This document shows, one piece after another, positions 38,250 to 38,323 of a stretch of 38,323 nucleotides of DNA. The position numbers were made by a program, and so were the translations under genes. Positions within the stretch are counted from its first letter, which is position 1, and the number at the start of each line of letters is the position of its first letter. The DNA lies in NCBI RefSeq assembly GCF_026242045.1, contig NZ_JAPJDO010000049.1:1-38323 (forward strand), given 5' to 3'. Origin of the DNA: Mycobacterium pinniadriaticum (GTDB lineage: Bacteria > Actinomycetota > Actinomycetes > Mycobacteriales > Mycobacteriaceae). The notes under the pieces were generated by a model. That model was not told where the DNA came from, did not search any database, and was given only the letters and a program-made list of their open reading frames with translations.

Positions 38250-38323
38250 GGATCGAGATGCCAGAGAAACGGAAGAAGTACGACCGGGAGTTCCGTGAGG
38301 GTGCTGTCCGGATCGTCGAAGAG
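38213..38323 (+). mobile_element. IS3-family insertion sequence, left end (partial)
   Basis: The element appears to begin at about 38213 (TGAACTTCCCCCGAGACC), where IS481-type homology stops. It continues to the OrfA start at 38258 and runs off the right edge. The left end probably includes the terminal inverted repeat; the right end is outside the window, so target-site duplication cannot be checked here. It is inserted in the same orientation as the IS481-type transposase. Confidence 0.6.
38258..38323 (+). CDS. IS3-family transposase OrfA, N terminus (partial)
   Basis: An ATG at 38258, preceded by AGGGATCG, opens a frame of 22 codons to the window end. Its residues MPEKRKKYDREFREGAV fit the start of the HTH-containing OrfA of actinobacterial IS3-type elements. 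The catalytic OrfB would lie further right, probably read by programmed frameshift. It interrupts the IS481-type transposase gene. Confidence 0.75.
   Translation, partial: MPEKRKKYDREFREGAVRIVEE

Noticed and set aside
1..38323. CRISPR array or complete rRNA/tRNA genes
   Set aside because: No regularly spaced identical repeats with spacers and no full cloverleaf or rRNA core sequences were seen; only a tRNA 3' fragment is present.

Overview
The window is GC-rich actinobacterial DNA, most likely from a Mycobacterium or Mycolicibacterium relative. The reasons are the density of FadE-, FadD- and CaiB-type genes, an F420-dependent luciferase-like oxidoreductase, a P450 translationally coupled to a CxxHxxC 3Fe-4S ferredoxin, the frequent GTG and TTG starts, and remnants of IS110, IS481 and IS3 type elements. 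Species and replicon cannot be told from the sequence alone.

Positions 217-29925 form one large catabolic region with about 27 genes. A long minus-strand operon (12193 down to 217) encodes ferredoxin, P450, acyl-CoA ligase, SDR, aldehyde dehydrogenase, CaiB CoA-transferase, SCP2-like carrier, KshA-like Rieske oxygenase, LLM oxidoreductase, acyl-CoA dehydrogenase, MaoC hydratase and a second CoA-transferase. A large ATPase-LuxR regulator (12418-14751) is divergent from it. Next come a PaaI thioesterase, a KshB-like reductase that is the obvious electron donor for the Rieske oxygenase, another acyl-CoA dehydrogenase, a small unknown gene, a third CoA-transferase (Mct-like), a carboxymuconolactone-decarboxylase-family protein and a crotonase. 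A second minus-strand set (29925 down to 21556) has a thioesterase, Zn-alcohol dehydrogenase, a split MaoC pair, a split (alpha/beta) acyl-CoA dehydrogenase pair, an acyl-CoA ligase, a GntR/FCD regulator and a further acyl-CoA dehydrogenase. The inferred logic is hydroxylation (P450, Rieske), oxidation of the alcohol to the acid (ADH, SDR, ALDH), CoA activation (ligases, CoA-transferases) and beta-oxidation-like shortening (dehydrogenases, hydratases, crotonase). The substrate is probably a hydrophobic, perhaps alicyclic or terpenoid/steroid-like acid. The exact compound cannot be read from the sequence.

From about 29950 the content changes to a mobile-element scrapyard. It holds a frameshifted IS110-family transposase, a ParB-like fragment, pieces of at least two tyrosine-recombinase genes, and one intact zinc-ribbon recombinase-like protein (31860-33317). 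A MarR regulator with a clear palindromic operator and a coupled gene of unknown function follow.

The most interesting accessory unit is a tight three-gene minus-strand operon (37336 down to 34834). It encodes a 341-residue protein of unknown function, a stand-alone RelA/SpoT-type alarmone synthetase and a DRGH-motif DNA/RNA endonuclease. It lies just inside a 3' fragment of tRNA-Arg(CCT) at 37899-37943, which looks like the scar of site-specific integration. This arrangement fits an uncharacterised defence or stress module on an integrated island. At the right edge are four iteron-like repeats and the start of an IS481-family transposase that is interrupted by an IS3-family element running off the window.
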